NCBI RefSeq assembly: GCF_000739895.2
Contig: NZ_BBJS01000012.1
Coordinates: 1-64,000, forward strand
DNA from: Sphingomonas paucimobilis NBRC 13935
GTDB lineage: Bacteria > Pseudomonadota > Alphaproteobacteria > Sphingomonadales > Sphingomonadaceae
Length of the DNA: 64,000 nt
Reading direction: 5' to 3'
Positions 34,305 through 43,648 of this stretch are shown one piece after another. The notes under the pieces are model-generated. The model had not been told where the DNA came from, did no database searches, and saw only the letters and a program-made list of their open reading frames with translations. Position 1 is the first letter of the stretch, and every line of letters starts with the position of its first letter. Made by a program: the position numbers and the translations under genes.

Positions 34305-35992
34305 CGGGACGCTCCGACGGTGATCCGCGCCGTCGCCGGGGTGGCGGCCGAATTGGCGAGCTGGCCCTGCACCGTCACGCTGTCGCCGATCCGCTTCAGC
34401 CGCGATCGATCGGGTGTCTGCCAGGTGATGCCGACTGGGGCGACGTGACCGTCGGCAAAGGTCGCGTCCACCGTCTTGGGCAGGGTGATCGACGGCTGGG
34501 CGCCCGGCAAAGTCACTATCGTCGGCGCAACCGATGTCACCAGCAGGGCCCGGTTCCACCGCGCGGCCAGCGCATCGCGTTCCCGCGCGGTAATCGACAG
34601 CACCGATCCGTGACGCGGCGAAACGGGCAACTGGAATTTCGCCGGATAGGTCCAGGCGATAGGGACGTTCAGCGAATGGGTCGCGAGCGGGATATACCCC
34701 TTGCCGCCATAGTCATCGACCCAAAGATAATAGCGGAAGCCGCTGGTGTCGCCGGGATTGGCGGCGAAGACGCTCGGCCCTTCCACTTCGGGTGTGCCGG
34801 CGCGGCGGCCGATGCAGCGGTCGATCACCTCCCATGCGCCAGACTCGGTCGTCGCGCGCAGCGAGCGTGACCGCTGGCCCATGATATCGGACGATGGGCA
34901 ACCCGACGCCTCCGACACCTTGGTGAAGCGGTAATAATAATCCCCGTCCTTCAGCACGGTCGAATCGATCATCCCCTTTTCCTTGACTAGGAAGGGCAGG
35001 TCGGCGGCCTTGAACCAGGGGCGGGGCATGGTGAAGTGGCGGAAGTCGCGGGTGATCGAGGTCAGGATCTGCGGGCCGTTCCCGTCATTCTCTTTGTGCG
35101 CGGCGTCCCGGAACAGGGTGGAGGTCCAATAGACGACATAAGCGTCGATACTGGGATCATAATGCGCCTCGGGCGCCCAGGTCATGCCGGCGGCGGGGGT
35201 GTTGACCTTGACGTGCCGTTGCTCACCCCAATGGATGAGGTCGGTCGACTCCCAGATCTCCAGATACTGGCTGCCATGATCGGTCGCACCGCCCCAGCCG
35301 GTCCGCCCGGCTGACAAGTCGGTCGCCAGCAGGAAGAACCGGTCGCCCTCGGGCGATCGCAGGATGAACGGATCGCGCAAGCCCCGCGTGCCCATCGTCG
35401 ATTCCAGGATCGGCTGCGCGTCGTTCAGGTTCTTCCATTGCAGCGCATTGTTTCCGTCCGAGGTGGCGAAGCGCAGCTTCTCCCCCTCGATCGTGTCGGC
35501 GGTGAAATAGACGAAGAGATAGGCTTGTTTGGGATCGGACGTCACCTTCGCCGGCACGCGCAGATCGAACGGCACGGTAACGGGAGCGGCACCGGGGGCA
35601 GTGATCGTGGCGGTCAACCGGACCATCTGGTCGCGGTCGCCGCGTCGGACCGCGCCTTTCCTGACGATGTCCTCGCCCTTGCCGCGATCACGATCCGACA
35701 GGATCGCCGGATCGGACGATCGCCAGCCTATGGAAACGTTTTCGGTGCCTGCCATAGGAGCGGTATCAGACAGATCGGCGGCCGTCTCGGGCAGCGTGAT
35801 ACTGCCGCGCAGGGGCGCGTTCAGAACAGGGTCGTGACGGAGCCTGTCCGCTATGGTCCGCGTAACATCAGCCGAGGGGGATTGCGCAATTGTCGGACTG
35901 TAGCTCGCCATGGCGAGCCCCAGCATCGCGACCGACCATCGCATGCCAGGCATCCGCCGACCGGTGTTACGACCTTTATCCTGGACGTACAT
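34301..35992 (-). CDS. Secreted GH43-type glycoside hydrolase with Ig-like domains (B)
   Basis: A 563-residue secreted enzyme. The N-terminus has a hydrophobic signal (WSVAMLGLAMASYSPTIAQS) after a charged start, and ATG 35992 is preceded by GGGAGGGG. An atrophied Ig-like domain (about residues 45-150) leads into a GH43 propeller. Candidate catalytic residues are visible: RDPFILRSP (Asp base), MIDSTVLKDGDYYYRFT (pKa-modulating Asp) and VEGPSVFAANPG (general-acid Glu). MTWAPEAHYDPS is the usual WAPE blade. The C-terminus is a BIg_4-like domain ending the protein. It is the upstream gene of a two-gene operon with protein A, overlapping by 4 bases. Together they probably trim an extracellular arabino- or xylo-glycan. 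Confidence 0.85.
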   Translation of the reverse strand: MYVQDKGRNTGRRMPGMRWSVAMLGLAMASYSPTIAQSPSADVTRTIADRLRHDPVLNAPLRGSITLPETAADLSDTAPMAGTENVSIGWRSSDPAILSDRDRGKGEDIVRKGAVRRGDRDQMVRLTATITAPGAAPVTVPFDLRVPAKVTSDPKQAYLFVYFTADTIEGEKLRFATSDGNNALQWKNLNDAQPILESTMGTRGLRDPFILRSPEGDRFFLLATDLSAGRTGWGGATDHGSQYLEIWESTDLIHWGEQRHVKVNTPAAGMTWAPEAHYDPSIDAYVVYWTSTLFRDAAHKENDGNGPQILTSITRDFRHFTMPRPWFKAADLPFLVKEKGMIDSTVLKDGDYYYRFTKVSEASGCPSSDIMGQRSRSLRATTESGAWEVIDRCIGRRAGTPEVEGPSVFAANPGDTSGFRYYLWVDDYGGKGYIPLATHSLNVPIAWTYPAKFQLPVSPRHGSVLSITARERDALAARWNRALLVTSVAPTIVTLPGAQPSITLPKTVDATFADGHVAPVGITWQTPDRSRLKRIGDSVTVQGQLANSAATPATARITVGASR

Positions 35993-36146
35993 CGCCCCTC
36001 CCATTCCATTTCCTTATGGGCGAAGTGTCCGCGATAATGTCCTACAAGTAAAGAGCCATGGCGGCATCGCCATGAACTTGTGGAAAATCAGATAGATGGA
36101 GGGCTATGGCGCAATATTCGCGCCGCTCGACCATGGCGAGGCGCGC

Positions 36147-36533
36147 TTAGCTTGCCGCGCGATCGGCCTCGTCCGGGCCGGCGACGGCCATGGACAGCGT
36201 GCGGCGGAGAAGCGTTGGCGAGCAGGGTTTCCCGCACACCGCCGCGCCCGGATAGCGCGATTGCAGCGCACGTTCATCGGCATGGCCCGAATGAAAGATC
36301 AGCGGCACGCCGGCATCGTGCAGCCGCTCGGCCGCGGGAAAGACTTCGCCATCGCGCAGGCGAACGTCCAGAATCGCGCAGGCCAATTCCGGCTGATCGC
36401 CGTCGAGATGGTCAAGCACCTCCTGCACGCTGACATAGGGGCCGTCGACCGCATAGCCGCCGTCTTCGATGATCGTCTGAAGGTCGAGGGCGACGAAGAA
36501 CTCGTCTTCGACCAGCAATATCTTTTTAGTCAT
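36147..36533 (-). CDS. Single-domain response regulator (CheY-like receiver)
   Basis: A 128-residue receiver domain without an output domain. The acidic pair in LLVEDE (E9/D10), the phosphoacceptor D56 in AILDVRL, the S/T position at S82 and K102 in VCGKP are all present. ATG 36533 lies inside the 3' end of the CheB/CheR kinase gene, with which it overlaps by 8 bases, so the kinase is probably its partner. Receivers of this type next to HWE kinases are often phosphate sinks or pass phosphate on to other proteins. Confidence 0.92.
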   Translation of the reverse strand: MTKKILLVEDEFFVALDLQTIIEDGGYAVDGPYVSVQEVLDHLDGDQPELACAILDVRLRDGEVFPAAERLHDAGVPLIFHSGHADERALQSRYPGAAVCGKPCSPTLLRRTLSMAVAGPDEADRAAS

Positions 36534-39500
36534 GCGATAACACCGTATCCGGCAAAACGAGGCGGAGGAGATAACGCCCTTGGCTGGCATCCCGCTCCAA
36601 GGATGCGCCCAATTGTCGCGAGGACGTCTGCACCAGCAAGGTGCCGAAGCCCTTGGCGGGCTCGGCATCGGCTGTCGATCCGCCGGTTTCCGACCATTCG
36701 AGCTGGATCTGGCCGTCGTAGAGGAGCCAACTGATCGCCAACACGCCACGATCGCTCGCCAGCGCGCCATATTTGACCGAGTTGGTTGCCCATTCGTGCA
36801 GGATGAGCGCCAGCGGCGACAAGCAGCGCCGATCGACCAGCAGGCGCGGGCCGTCCATCGTGATGCGCGACTGCCCCTTATAGGGCGCGATCGTCGCCTC
36901 GACGAGCGCGCCCAGCTCGATCGCCTGTTGCTCGCCGGCGGGCGAGGCGAGCGAATGCGCTCGGCCGAGCGTCGCGATCCGTTCACGCACATCCTCGGCC
37001 ATTTCGGCGACATCGTCATGCGAGCGCGAGGCGGCGGACACGATGCCGGAGATGATCGCGAACAGGTTCTTCACCCGGTGGTTCATCTCGCGCAGCATCA
37101 GCTCGCGCGTCTCGGCAACGGCATATTCGGCCGTCACGTCGATCGACACGCCGACCATTCGGTGCGGCGGCGCATGGGTGATGACGCGGCCGCAGCCCTT
37201 GATCCAGCGTTCCTTGCCATCGGCGGTGATGCGGAAGGTCGTCTCGAAATCGCCCCGCGCCGCGATCGCCTCGGCCAGTGCGAGTTCGACGGCCTCGCGA
37301 TCTTCGGCGACGATGCGGTCGAACAGACGCCGGGAATGGGCATCCTCATCGGCGGTGACGCCGAACAGCTCGCGACAAATATCGTCGAGAATGGATTCGC
37401 CCGTATCCGCCCGATACTCCCAGACGCCGATACCGCCCGCCTTGATCGCCAGGTCCAGCCGCTCGCGCTCCGCCGCCAGGGCACGTTCCATGCTCAGCGC
37501 ATCGGTGATGTCGGTCAGCACCAGCGTCGCGCCGTCGATGCCGTCCCCTTGCGTGCGATAGGGCAGGATGCGCAGCGACAGCGTCCGCGCGCCATCGCGG
37601 GTCATCACCCGCTGTTGCATCGGCGCCCCGCCGCTTGCGACGGAGGCCGCGTCGTCGAGGTAATCGGTGTTGGCCAGCCGTGTCGACACATCCGCCAGCA
37701 ACCGCCCCCGGTCGCTGGGCTGGAGCGGGAAGATCGAACGGGCCGCCTCGGTATAGCTGCGCACCCGCAGATCGCTGTCGAGCACTACGACCGCCAGATC
37801 GGTCGATTCGAAGAAGTTGCGCAGATCGGCATTGGCGATGGTGAGCTGGTCGACCTTGGTCTTCAGCTCGTCATTGACCGTCGACAATTCCTCGTTTGTC
37901 GATTGAAGCTCCTCGTTCATCGACATCATTTCTTCGTTGGAGCTCTTCAGCTCCTCATTCGCGGTCTCCAGTTCCTCGACCGTCGAGCGCAGACGGTGGC
38001 GAGTCAGCCGCAATTCGTCTTCCAGCGCCTCGATATGATCGTCGCCCGGCTCCAGATCGGCGAGGTCGCTTTCCTCGACCGGGCTGAACGGTGCGGAATC
38101 GCGGAACAGGAACAGCAGCGATCCATCGGTCAGCGGGTCGCAGATCACCTCGATCCGCTGCACGCCATATTCGGTGGTCACCGCGACATCGCGCGCGGCG
38201 ATCCGTTTGCGCGCGTCGCGGGCCTGGCGGAGCATCGGGCCCATCACCTCGCGCAGGCCGCTGCGCGCCAGCGTCATCGCGCTGGAGCCGCCGGCCCGCG
38301 TCACGGGGAAGTTGAAATAGCGGCTGAGCTTGCCGAACGCCGCCAGGATGCCACCGTCTTGATCGACGATCATGCTGGGCGGAGCATAGCGATCGACGAT
38401 GCGCCGCACCGCCACGCTCTCATCGCCCAGCGTCGGGCCGTCCTCACGCTCGCCCCTCTCCCCGCGTCGGCGGGGGCGGTGGTGCGCTGCCCCAGGCAGG
38501 TCGATGGGGTAGGAGGGCGAACCCGGCGACCGTTCGAACAGCCGGGCATGGCCGTCGATGGCGGGGAACAGATGGTCGAACCGACCGACGCTTTCCGACG
38601 GCCCCAGGAACAGATAGCCGCCCGGCCGCAGCGCATAATGGAGCAGCGGCAGCACCGATTGCTGCAACCGATCGTCGAAATAGATCAGCAGGTTACGGCA
38701 CGACACGAGGTCGATCCGCGAGAAAGGCGGATCCTTGACCAGGCTGTGGTTGGAGAAGCGGATCATGTCCCGGATCTCGCCCGAGATGGTGAACCGCTCC
38801 GCATGCGGTATCGTATAGCGTTCGCGCAAGGGTGCCGGGATATCGCCCAAGGCGGCCGCCGGATAGCTGCCCTCGCGTGCGATCTGCAGCATCTGTTCGT
38901 CGATATCGGTCGCGAAGATCTGCACCGCCAGCGGCTGCCCCGCCTCGCGCAATTCCTCGGCGAACAGCATCGCGATGCTATAGGCCTCTTCGCCGCTGGA
39001 GCAGCCTGGGACCCAGATGCGGATATCCTCGTCCGGGTCGCGCGCACGGATCAGCGGCTGGATCGCCTTGGTTCGCAACGTTTCGAACAGTTCGGCATCG
39101 CGGAAGAAGCGGGTGACGTTGATCAGCAGGTCGCGGAACAGCGCTTCGCACTCGTCCGAATCGCCCTTGACCCGCGCCAGATAGGCCGAGCCCGTCGGGA
39201 TGCCGAGCACATGCATGCGCCGCTCGACCCGGCGGACCAGGGTGGTGCGCTTATAGCCTGAAAAATCATGGCCCACAGCGTTGCGTAGGACGCGGCACAG
39301 ATCGTCGATATGATCGGCGACGACCTCGGCCTCGTGGTGCTTGGGCTCGCCCGTGCGGCGCGTGAAAAACGCTCGCAGGCAATCGACGATTTCGCCCGCC
39401 GGCTTGACGAAATCGACAAGACCGGTGCCCACTGCCGACAAGGGCATGCCGTCATAGCGCGCGCTTTCGGGCCGCTGCACCACGCTGACGCCGCCATTTT

Positions 39501-39942
39501 CCTTGATAGCGCGCAAGCCCGTCGTTCCATCCGCGCCGGTGCCCGACAGGATGACGCAGGCGGCATTGGCCTGTTGATCGCTCGCCAGTGACAGGAAGAA
39601 GTCGTCGATCGGCCGACGCAATCCGCGCGGCTGGACGAAATCGGTCAGTTCCAGCACGCCGCCGCGAATGGCGAGGCCCCGGCCCGGCGGGATGATATAG
39701 ACATGGTCGGGCTCGATCCGCTCCGACCCTTCGCACTGCCGCACTTCCAGATTGGTGTGACGGTCGAGCAACTGGGCCAGCATGCTTTCGTGATTGGGGT
39801 CGAGATGCTGGACCACCACAAAGGCCAGGCCGGTCGGCGCGCGCGCGGGCGTCAGCATCTCGCGCAACGCCTCCAGCCCGCCGGCCGACGCGCCGATGCC
39901 CACCACCGGCACCGGTGCGATGTCGTGCTCAACCTCGCTCAT
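36526..39942 (-). CDS. CheB/CheR-PAS-HWE sensor histidine kinase
   Basis: A 1138-residue cytoplasmic signalling fusion. A CheB methylesterase-like domain (about 10-195) has the catalytic Ser in GIGASAGGLEAL, His in VVQHLDPNHESM and Asp in SGTGADGTTG. A CheR methyltransferase domain (about 210-485) shows NVTRFFRD, PGCSSGEEAYSIAM, FATDIDEQML and SCRNLLIYFD. A coiled coil (ANEELKSSNEEMMSMNEELQ, near 650-700) and two PAS domains follow. The HWE kinase is last: H-box MNHRVKNLFAII near residue 950 and the HEWATNSVKYG motif. No receptors for methylation are encoded nearby, so the CheB/CheR part may modify or sense something other than classical chemoreceptors. It lies between a short LOV protein (46 bases upstream) and a receiver gene (8-base overlap). 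Confidence 0.92.
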   Translation of the reverse strand: MSEVEHDIAPVPVVGIGASAGGLEALREMLTPARAPTGLAFVVVQHLDPNHESMLAQLLDRHTNLEVRQCEGSERIEPDHVYIIPPGRGLAIRGGVLELTDFVQPRGLRRPIDDFFLSLASDQQANAACVILSGTGADGTTGLRAIKENGGVSVVQRPESARYDGMPLSAVGTGLVDFVKPAGEIVDCLRAFFTRRTGEPKHHEAEVVADHIDDLCRVLRNAVGHDFSGYKRTTLVRRVERRMHVLGIPTGSAYLARVKGDSDECEALFRDLLINVTRFFRDAELFETLRTKAIQPLIRARDPDEDIRIWVPGCSSGEEAYSIAMLFAEELREAGQPLAVQIFATDIDEQMLQIAREGSYPAAALGDIPAPLRERYTIPHAERFTISGEIRDMIRFSNHSLVKDPPFSRIDLVSCRNLLIYFDDRLQQSVLPLLHYALRPGGYLFLGPSESVGRFDHLFPAIDGHARLFERSPGSPSYPIDLPGAAHHRPRRRGERGEREDGPTLGDESVAVRRIVDRYAPPSMIVDQDGGILAAFGKLSRYFNFPVTRAGGSSAMTLARSGLREVMGPMLRQARDARKRIAARDVAVTTEYGVQRIEVICDPLTDGSLLFLFRDSAPFSPVEESDLADLEPGDDHIEALEDELRLTRHRLRSTVEELETANEELKSSNEEMMSMNEELQSTNEELSTVNDELKTKVDQLTIANADLRNFFESTDLAVVVLDSDLRVRSYTEAARSIFPLQPSDRGRLLADVSTRLANTDYLDDAASVASGGAPMQQRVMTRDGARTLSLRILPYRTQGDGIDGATLVLTDITDALSMERALAAERERLDLAIKAGGIGVWEYRADTGESILDDICRELFGVTADEDAHSRRLFDRIVAEDREAVELALAEAIAARGDFETTFRITADGKERWIKGCGRVITHAPPHRMVGVSIDVTAEYAVAETRELMLREMNHRVKNLFAIISGIVSAASRSHDDVAEMAEDVRERIATLGRAHSLASPAGEQQAIELGALVEATIAPYKGQSRITMDGPRLLVDRRCLSPLALILHEWATNSVKYGALASDRGVLAISWLLYDGQIQLEWSETGGSTADAEPAKGFGTLLVQTSSRQLGASLERDASQGRYLLRLVLPDTVLSHD

Positions 39943-39988
39943 GCGGTCTGGTCCTGGTCAGAATGGTGGGGCGACAGCCGCGTCGCTC

Positions 39989-40549
39989 TCACGGAAAGGC
40001 GGCTCGGTCGAGGTCGGACAGGGTCAGCTTGGCTTGCGCGATCGTCGCGGCGGTATTGGCGATGGCGGTCAGCGACCCTTCCAGCACCATGCCGCTTTCG
40101 GCCAGGATCGGGGTCAGTCGGCCGAGCGTACGCCCCAGTTCCGCGTCATAGGCGGACAGGCGCTCGGGCTGCGAACGGCTGACGTCGAACTGCGAGGCGA
40201 AGATATAGGGCATGTGACCGCCCAATTGCCGCAGCTTCGACATGTAAAGCAGGTTGACGAAGGGCGAGCCGTCCTTGCGGAAATTGATCAGCGTCGTGCG
40301 GACATTCAACTGGCGGTCATTGGTCAGGAATTCCCGAATGCGATCGCGCGCCTCGACATTGTCGGCGTCGCGCTGCAGCATCCGACAATTCCGCCCGATC
40401 ATCTCCTCGCTGGTATAGCCGGTCAGTTCCCGGAAACCATGATTGATGAAAATCAAGGGGTTGTCGTCATTCGCATCAGCCAGGGCCAGTGCGATGGGTG
40501 ATTTATCCAAATACGCGGCCAAATGACCCGGAATAGCAAGATCGTGCAC
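39989..40549 (-). CDS. Short LOV-domain protein (blue-light photoreceptor)
   Basis: A 186-residue protein consisting of one LOV/PAS domain (about residues 8-130) and a helical C-terminal extension. The flavin-binding signature GRNCRMLQ holds the photoactive C55, and the FMN-contacting residues in NHGFRELTGY, NFRKDGSPFVN and FASQFDVS are present. GTG 40549 is chosen because AGGGAG lies 9 bases upstream; the longer frame to 40660 lacks a Shine-Dalgarno sequence and begins in an ordinary promoter-like stretch. It lies 46 bases upstream of the CheB/CheR-PAS-HWE kinase on the same strand, so it may pass light state to that kinase by protein contact. Confidence 0.9.
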   Translation of the reverse strand: MHDLAIPGHLAAYLDKSPIALALADANDDNPLIFINHGFRELTGYTSEEMIGRNCRMLQRDADNVEARDRIREFLTNDRQLNVRTTLINFRKDGSPFVNLLYMSKLRQLGGHMPYIFASQFDVSRSQPERLSAYDAELGRTLGRLTPILAESGMVLEGSLTAIANTAATIAQAKLTLSDLDRAAFP

Positions 40550-40684
40550 TGAACAGGCTCCCTGACGCGCATTCGCATGGCTCCCCCCATGCCGCAAGGG
40601 CGGATCATCCGGTTGGGCCCCAAAAATCTGACCTATATCAACACGCGCGCCGATCATCACGTTCCCGTGCCGATCGGTGATCGA

Positions 40685-42553
40685 TCAGGACGGGGAGGGC
40701 ACCTTGCTACCCAGCCAATTGTCGCGGAAGCGACGCTGCACGGCGGTCAGTGGCTGGCCGATCTTCTCATTGGCCACGATCTCCATCTTCGGATCGGCGG
40801 TGAGCGTCAGCACCGCCTGTCGCTCCCCGGTACGGCCGCGATAGATGATCGGCAGGCGGTCGCCGGGCACGTGACGGTCGAGCAGTACGGTCCAGGCTTC
40901 GACGGTCGGCATGGGCTGTCCGTCCAGGCTGACGATCACATCATCCTTGTCCAGCCCCGCGTCATAAAGCGCGGTGCCCGGCCGGGTAGGCGCGGAGACG
41001 GTCAGCTTGCCGTCCTGCACCGCCGGTGCCGCACCGGCCCAGGCGGCCTGGGGATGCGCGGCACGCAGGGTGAATCCGGCCTGGGCGAGGAGTGGGGCGA
41101 AGTCGGGCAGGCCGCTCGCCGTCACGCTGCGGGCAAAGAAGCCATCGGCAAAACCCTGGTCGCCGGTCAGTTGCGCCAGGGAGCGGCGCAGATCGTCGGG
41201 GCGATAGGCGCGTTCGGGCTGGCCATAGTCGCGCCAGAGCTGGCGCATATAGGCGTCGAGCGAGAGCGCGGGGAAACGCTGGCGCAGTTCCAGGTCGAGC
41301 GCGAGCGCGATGATCGCGCCGTAAGGATAATAAGAGACGTAGATGTTGGGATTGGTCGGATCAATCGACTGGGCCGCGTCGACGAAGGGCGCGCGCAGGC
41401 TCATTTCCTGCGGATCGCCATAGCGTCGCGCCGGGGTGGTGAGCAGCGAATTGAGCGTCCGCGACAATTGCTCGACATAGGCGTCGAGCGTCATTTCGCC
41501 GGCGCGCAGCACTGACAACGGCCCATAATATTGGGTGAACCCCTCGGCCAGCCACAGCGAGGGCGTGGCATTGGCGCGGGTGAAGTCGAACGGCTCCAGC
41601 TCGGCCGGGCGGATGCGCTCGACATTCCAGGCGTGGAAGAACTCGTGCGCCAGCGTCTGGATCTGCTGAAACTTCGCATCGGCCAGCGACCTGGGGGTGC
41701 TGATCACCGTCGAGTTGCGATGTTCCATGCCATCACCGCTGATCTGCGGCATATAGTCGGCCAGGAAGGTGTAGGTGCCATAGTCGAAGGGCGGCGGGGC
41801 GCCGAAGACGGCGATTTCCTGCGCCACGACCTTCTGCGCCATGGCGGCGAAGCGATCGAGGTCGGCTGACGTGCCCTCATGATGCACCGCCAGCCGGATG
41901 GTATAGCGTTTCGCGCCGTCCGCGACGGTCCAACTGCGCATGTCATGCGCCGACAGCTCGACCGGGCTGTCCATGAAATACTGCAGATCGCGCGCAGTGA
42001 AGACGTTGGGATCGGTCGTCGGTGCCAACTGCGTCGCGATCTTCCAGCCGGTGGCAGGGTGGAAGCGGACCTGGATCGGGCGCTGATCCTGCCCGACCGC
42101 CCAGAGAAAGGTGGCGGGGGTGTTCAAATGAGCATGGGTCGGATCGATCTGCGCATAGGTGCCGTCGCCGCGATCGCCGAACAGCGTGTAGCGGACGGTG
42201 ACCGTGCCGTCGTGACGCTCTACGCCCCAGCCATAGGGATCGCTGCGCGTCACCGCGAGCGGGCGGCCCGTGCCGTCGGTCGCCGACACCGAATAGACAT
42301 TCTTGGCGAACTCATGGAGCGCGTAGCGCCCCGGTGAGGAGCGCGCCATCTGGAACCGCACCGGCCCGGCCGGCAGCCCACGATAGGTGACGCTGACCTG
42401 TGCCTCATGATGTTCAGGATGCGGAAAGGCGATGTCATATTCGACCGGCGCGCCCTGTGTCGGGGGCGTGGCCGTCGTCTGGCCCCATGCCACCGAGGGG
42501 GTGGCGTTCAATAGAGCCAAGACCGCCGTCATCGTCATCGCGCGCATCCGCAT
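40685..42553 (-). CDS. M61-family glycyl aminopeptidase-like protease with PDZ domain
   Basis: A 622-residue secreted metalloprotease. A signal peptide (MTMTAVLALLNATPSVAWGQ) leads to the M61 N-terminal beta domain. The catalytic zinc motif is HEFFHAWNVER (HExxH, about residues 308-320), followed by LAEGFTQYYG with the third ligand Glu. A PDZ domain is at the C-terminus (LTVSAPTRPGTALYDAGLDK, DDVIVSLDGQPMP). The length fits M61 enzymes of sphingomonads. The start lies among several ATG codons; 42553 has AGGA 5 bases upstream, 42547 is equally possible. It is convergent with nothing and stands alone downstream of tRNA-Cys. Confidence 0.91.
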   Translation of the reverse strand: MRMRAMTMTAVLALLNATPSVAWGQTTATPPTQGAPVEYDIAFPHPEHHEAQVSVTYRGLPAGPVRFQMARSSPGRYALHEFAKNVYSVSATDGTGRPLAVTRSDPYGWGVERHDGTVTVRYTLFGDRGDGTYAQIDPTHAHLNTPATFLWAVGQDQRPIQVRFHPATGWKIATQLAPTTDPNVFTARDLQYFMDSPVELSAHDMRSWTVADGAKRYTIRLAVHHEGTSADLDRFAAMAQKVVAQEIAVFGAPPPFDYGTYTFLADYMPQISGDGMEHRNSTVISTPRSLADAKFQQIQTLAHEFFHAWNVERIRPAELEPFDFTRANATPSLWLAEGFTQYYGPLSVLRAGEMTLDAYVEQLSRTLNSLLTTPARRYGDPQEMSLRAPFVDAAQSIDPTNPNIYVSYYPYGAIIALALDLELRQRFPALSLDAYMRQLWRDYGQPERAYRPDDLRRSLAQLTGDQGFADGFFARSVTASGLPDFAPLLAQAGFTLRAAHPQAAWAGAAPAVQDGKLTVSAPTRPGTALYDAGLDKDDVIVSLDGQPMPTVEAWTVLLDRHVPGDRLPIIYRGRTGERQAVLTLTADPKMEIVANEKIGQPLTAVQRRFRDNWLGSKVPSPS

Positions 42554-42683
42554 CCCCTTCCTCACTACCGAAGGGTCGGACTTACGCGGTCCAAGAGGTT
42601 GGGGTCTATCGCTTTTCGTGAGTGTGTCGGGATCGATTCGGCTTTGCGCCGCAAGCCAGATGCGATCGATCCGCTCGAAAATC

Positions 42684-42757
42684 TGGAGGCGCGACCGGGA
42701 ATCGAACCCGGGTGCAAGGATTTGCAGTCCTCTGCGTCACCACTCCGCCATCGCGCC
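42684..42757 (-). tRNA. tRNA-Cys (anticodon GCA)
   Basis: On the minus strand the 74-base sequence starts GGCGCGA and ends TCGCGCC, discriminator T and an encoded CCA. The anticodon loop reads ACTGCAAAT, giving GCA, and the T-arm has GGTTCGATTCC. All stems pair. Confidence 0.97.
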
Positions 42758-43195
42758 TCGATGCGTGGGAGGCGGGCATTTCTGCGGTTTTTGTCCCGCT
42801 GTCAACAGCGAGTGTGCGGTGGATCAGAAAACTACGCGCTGTTCCTGTTCCGGTCTCGCGGGAATCAGGCCTGGCGGCGGGCGATTGAGGAAGCGCTCAC
42901 AGGGTTGTACAGCATATCGAAGCGGCAACGTCCTGCCTGTGTTTTGGAAGGACAGATGACACGGCTCTGGTGAGTCTTGTTCCGGGCCATCACAATGGTG
43001 AGGCCTCGCGATCCCGCGCAATATACTGTCCAGCCGCGTCAGTCTGAATTGGCCCGATCGTTTTCAGGCGTTGGGCTGCCATCTGCGGGGGCTGGGTAGG
43101 GTGCCACCGCCGCCCACCGATCTGTAGAAAAAAGCGGGCCATCGCTTTGCATTAGGGCGGCTATCCACCTCCCGATCAACTTTAAATCCCCGACC
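42758..43195. other. Gene-poor stretch between tRNA-Cys and a small membrane-protein gene
   Basis: About 440 bases without a credible gene on either strand. No conserved RNA structure was recognised. The right end holds a terminator-like hairpin that belongs to the small gene on the minus strand. Confidence 0.5.
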
Positions 43196-43218
43196 AAAGC
43201 CCGCCATGTCCGGGCTTT
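43196..43218 (-). terminator. Hairpin at the 3' end of the small membrane-protein gene
   Basis: AAAGCCCG and CGGGCTTT form an 8-bp perfect stem with a 7-base loop, directly overlapping the stop codon of the gene at 43217. The stem itself ends in T residues, consistent with an intrinsic terminator. Confidence 0.6.
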
Positions 43219-43423
43219 ATTGCACTGCCGTCTCCGCCACCGCTACGGCCGCCGCTCTACCCCGCCGCCGTTCCATTTTCTGCGCCTCGGATACGCCTTG
43301 TCCGAATGTCGCGACTGCGGGCTGTGCGTTCAACCTCTGCTCCAGATAGCCGGCGGTGATCGATCCGCCCAGGACAGCGGCGCCGATAATGCCGGCACCA
43401 AGAAAGCCTGTACTCCGTTTCAT
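43217..43423 (-). CDS. Small membrane or secreted protein of unknown function
   Basis: A 68-residue protein with a hydrophobic N-terminal helix (GFLGAGIIGAAVLGGSITAG, about residues 6-25) and a charged tail containing QKMERRRGRA. GGAG lies 11 bases before the ATG. No family was recognised. It is divergent from pcm and probably has its own promoter in the 225-base gap. The orientation of the helix (anchor or signal) cannot be settled. Confidence 0.6.
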   Translation of the reverse strand: MKRSTGFLGAGIIGAAVLGGSITAGYLEQRLNAQPAVATFGQGVSEAQKMERRRGRAAAVAVAETAVQ

Positions 43424-43648
43424 GGGGCTACTCCAGAATGAGCCGAGTGGCGGGAAGCGCCGGAATGCCGGTGAAACGGGAAGGCGTGCGATTGGCTCCT
43501 CCTGTCACATTTTGTCGCAAAGCGGACGCCGATCGGGTTCGCCAGCCGGCATCCCTCCGCTTGGCGGAACCGAGTGGGCGCGATAGAAGCGGCGGGAACC
43601 AAATTAGTGTATTGCACAACTAAAACGGCTGTGCGACAGGGATGGGCC

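Noticed and set aside
36580..39261. An 893-codon plus-strand open frame opposite the CheB/CheR kinase
   Set aside because: Mirror frame of a well-supported gene, low-complexity composition, no ribosome binding site or domain.
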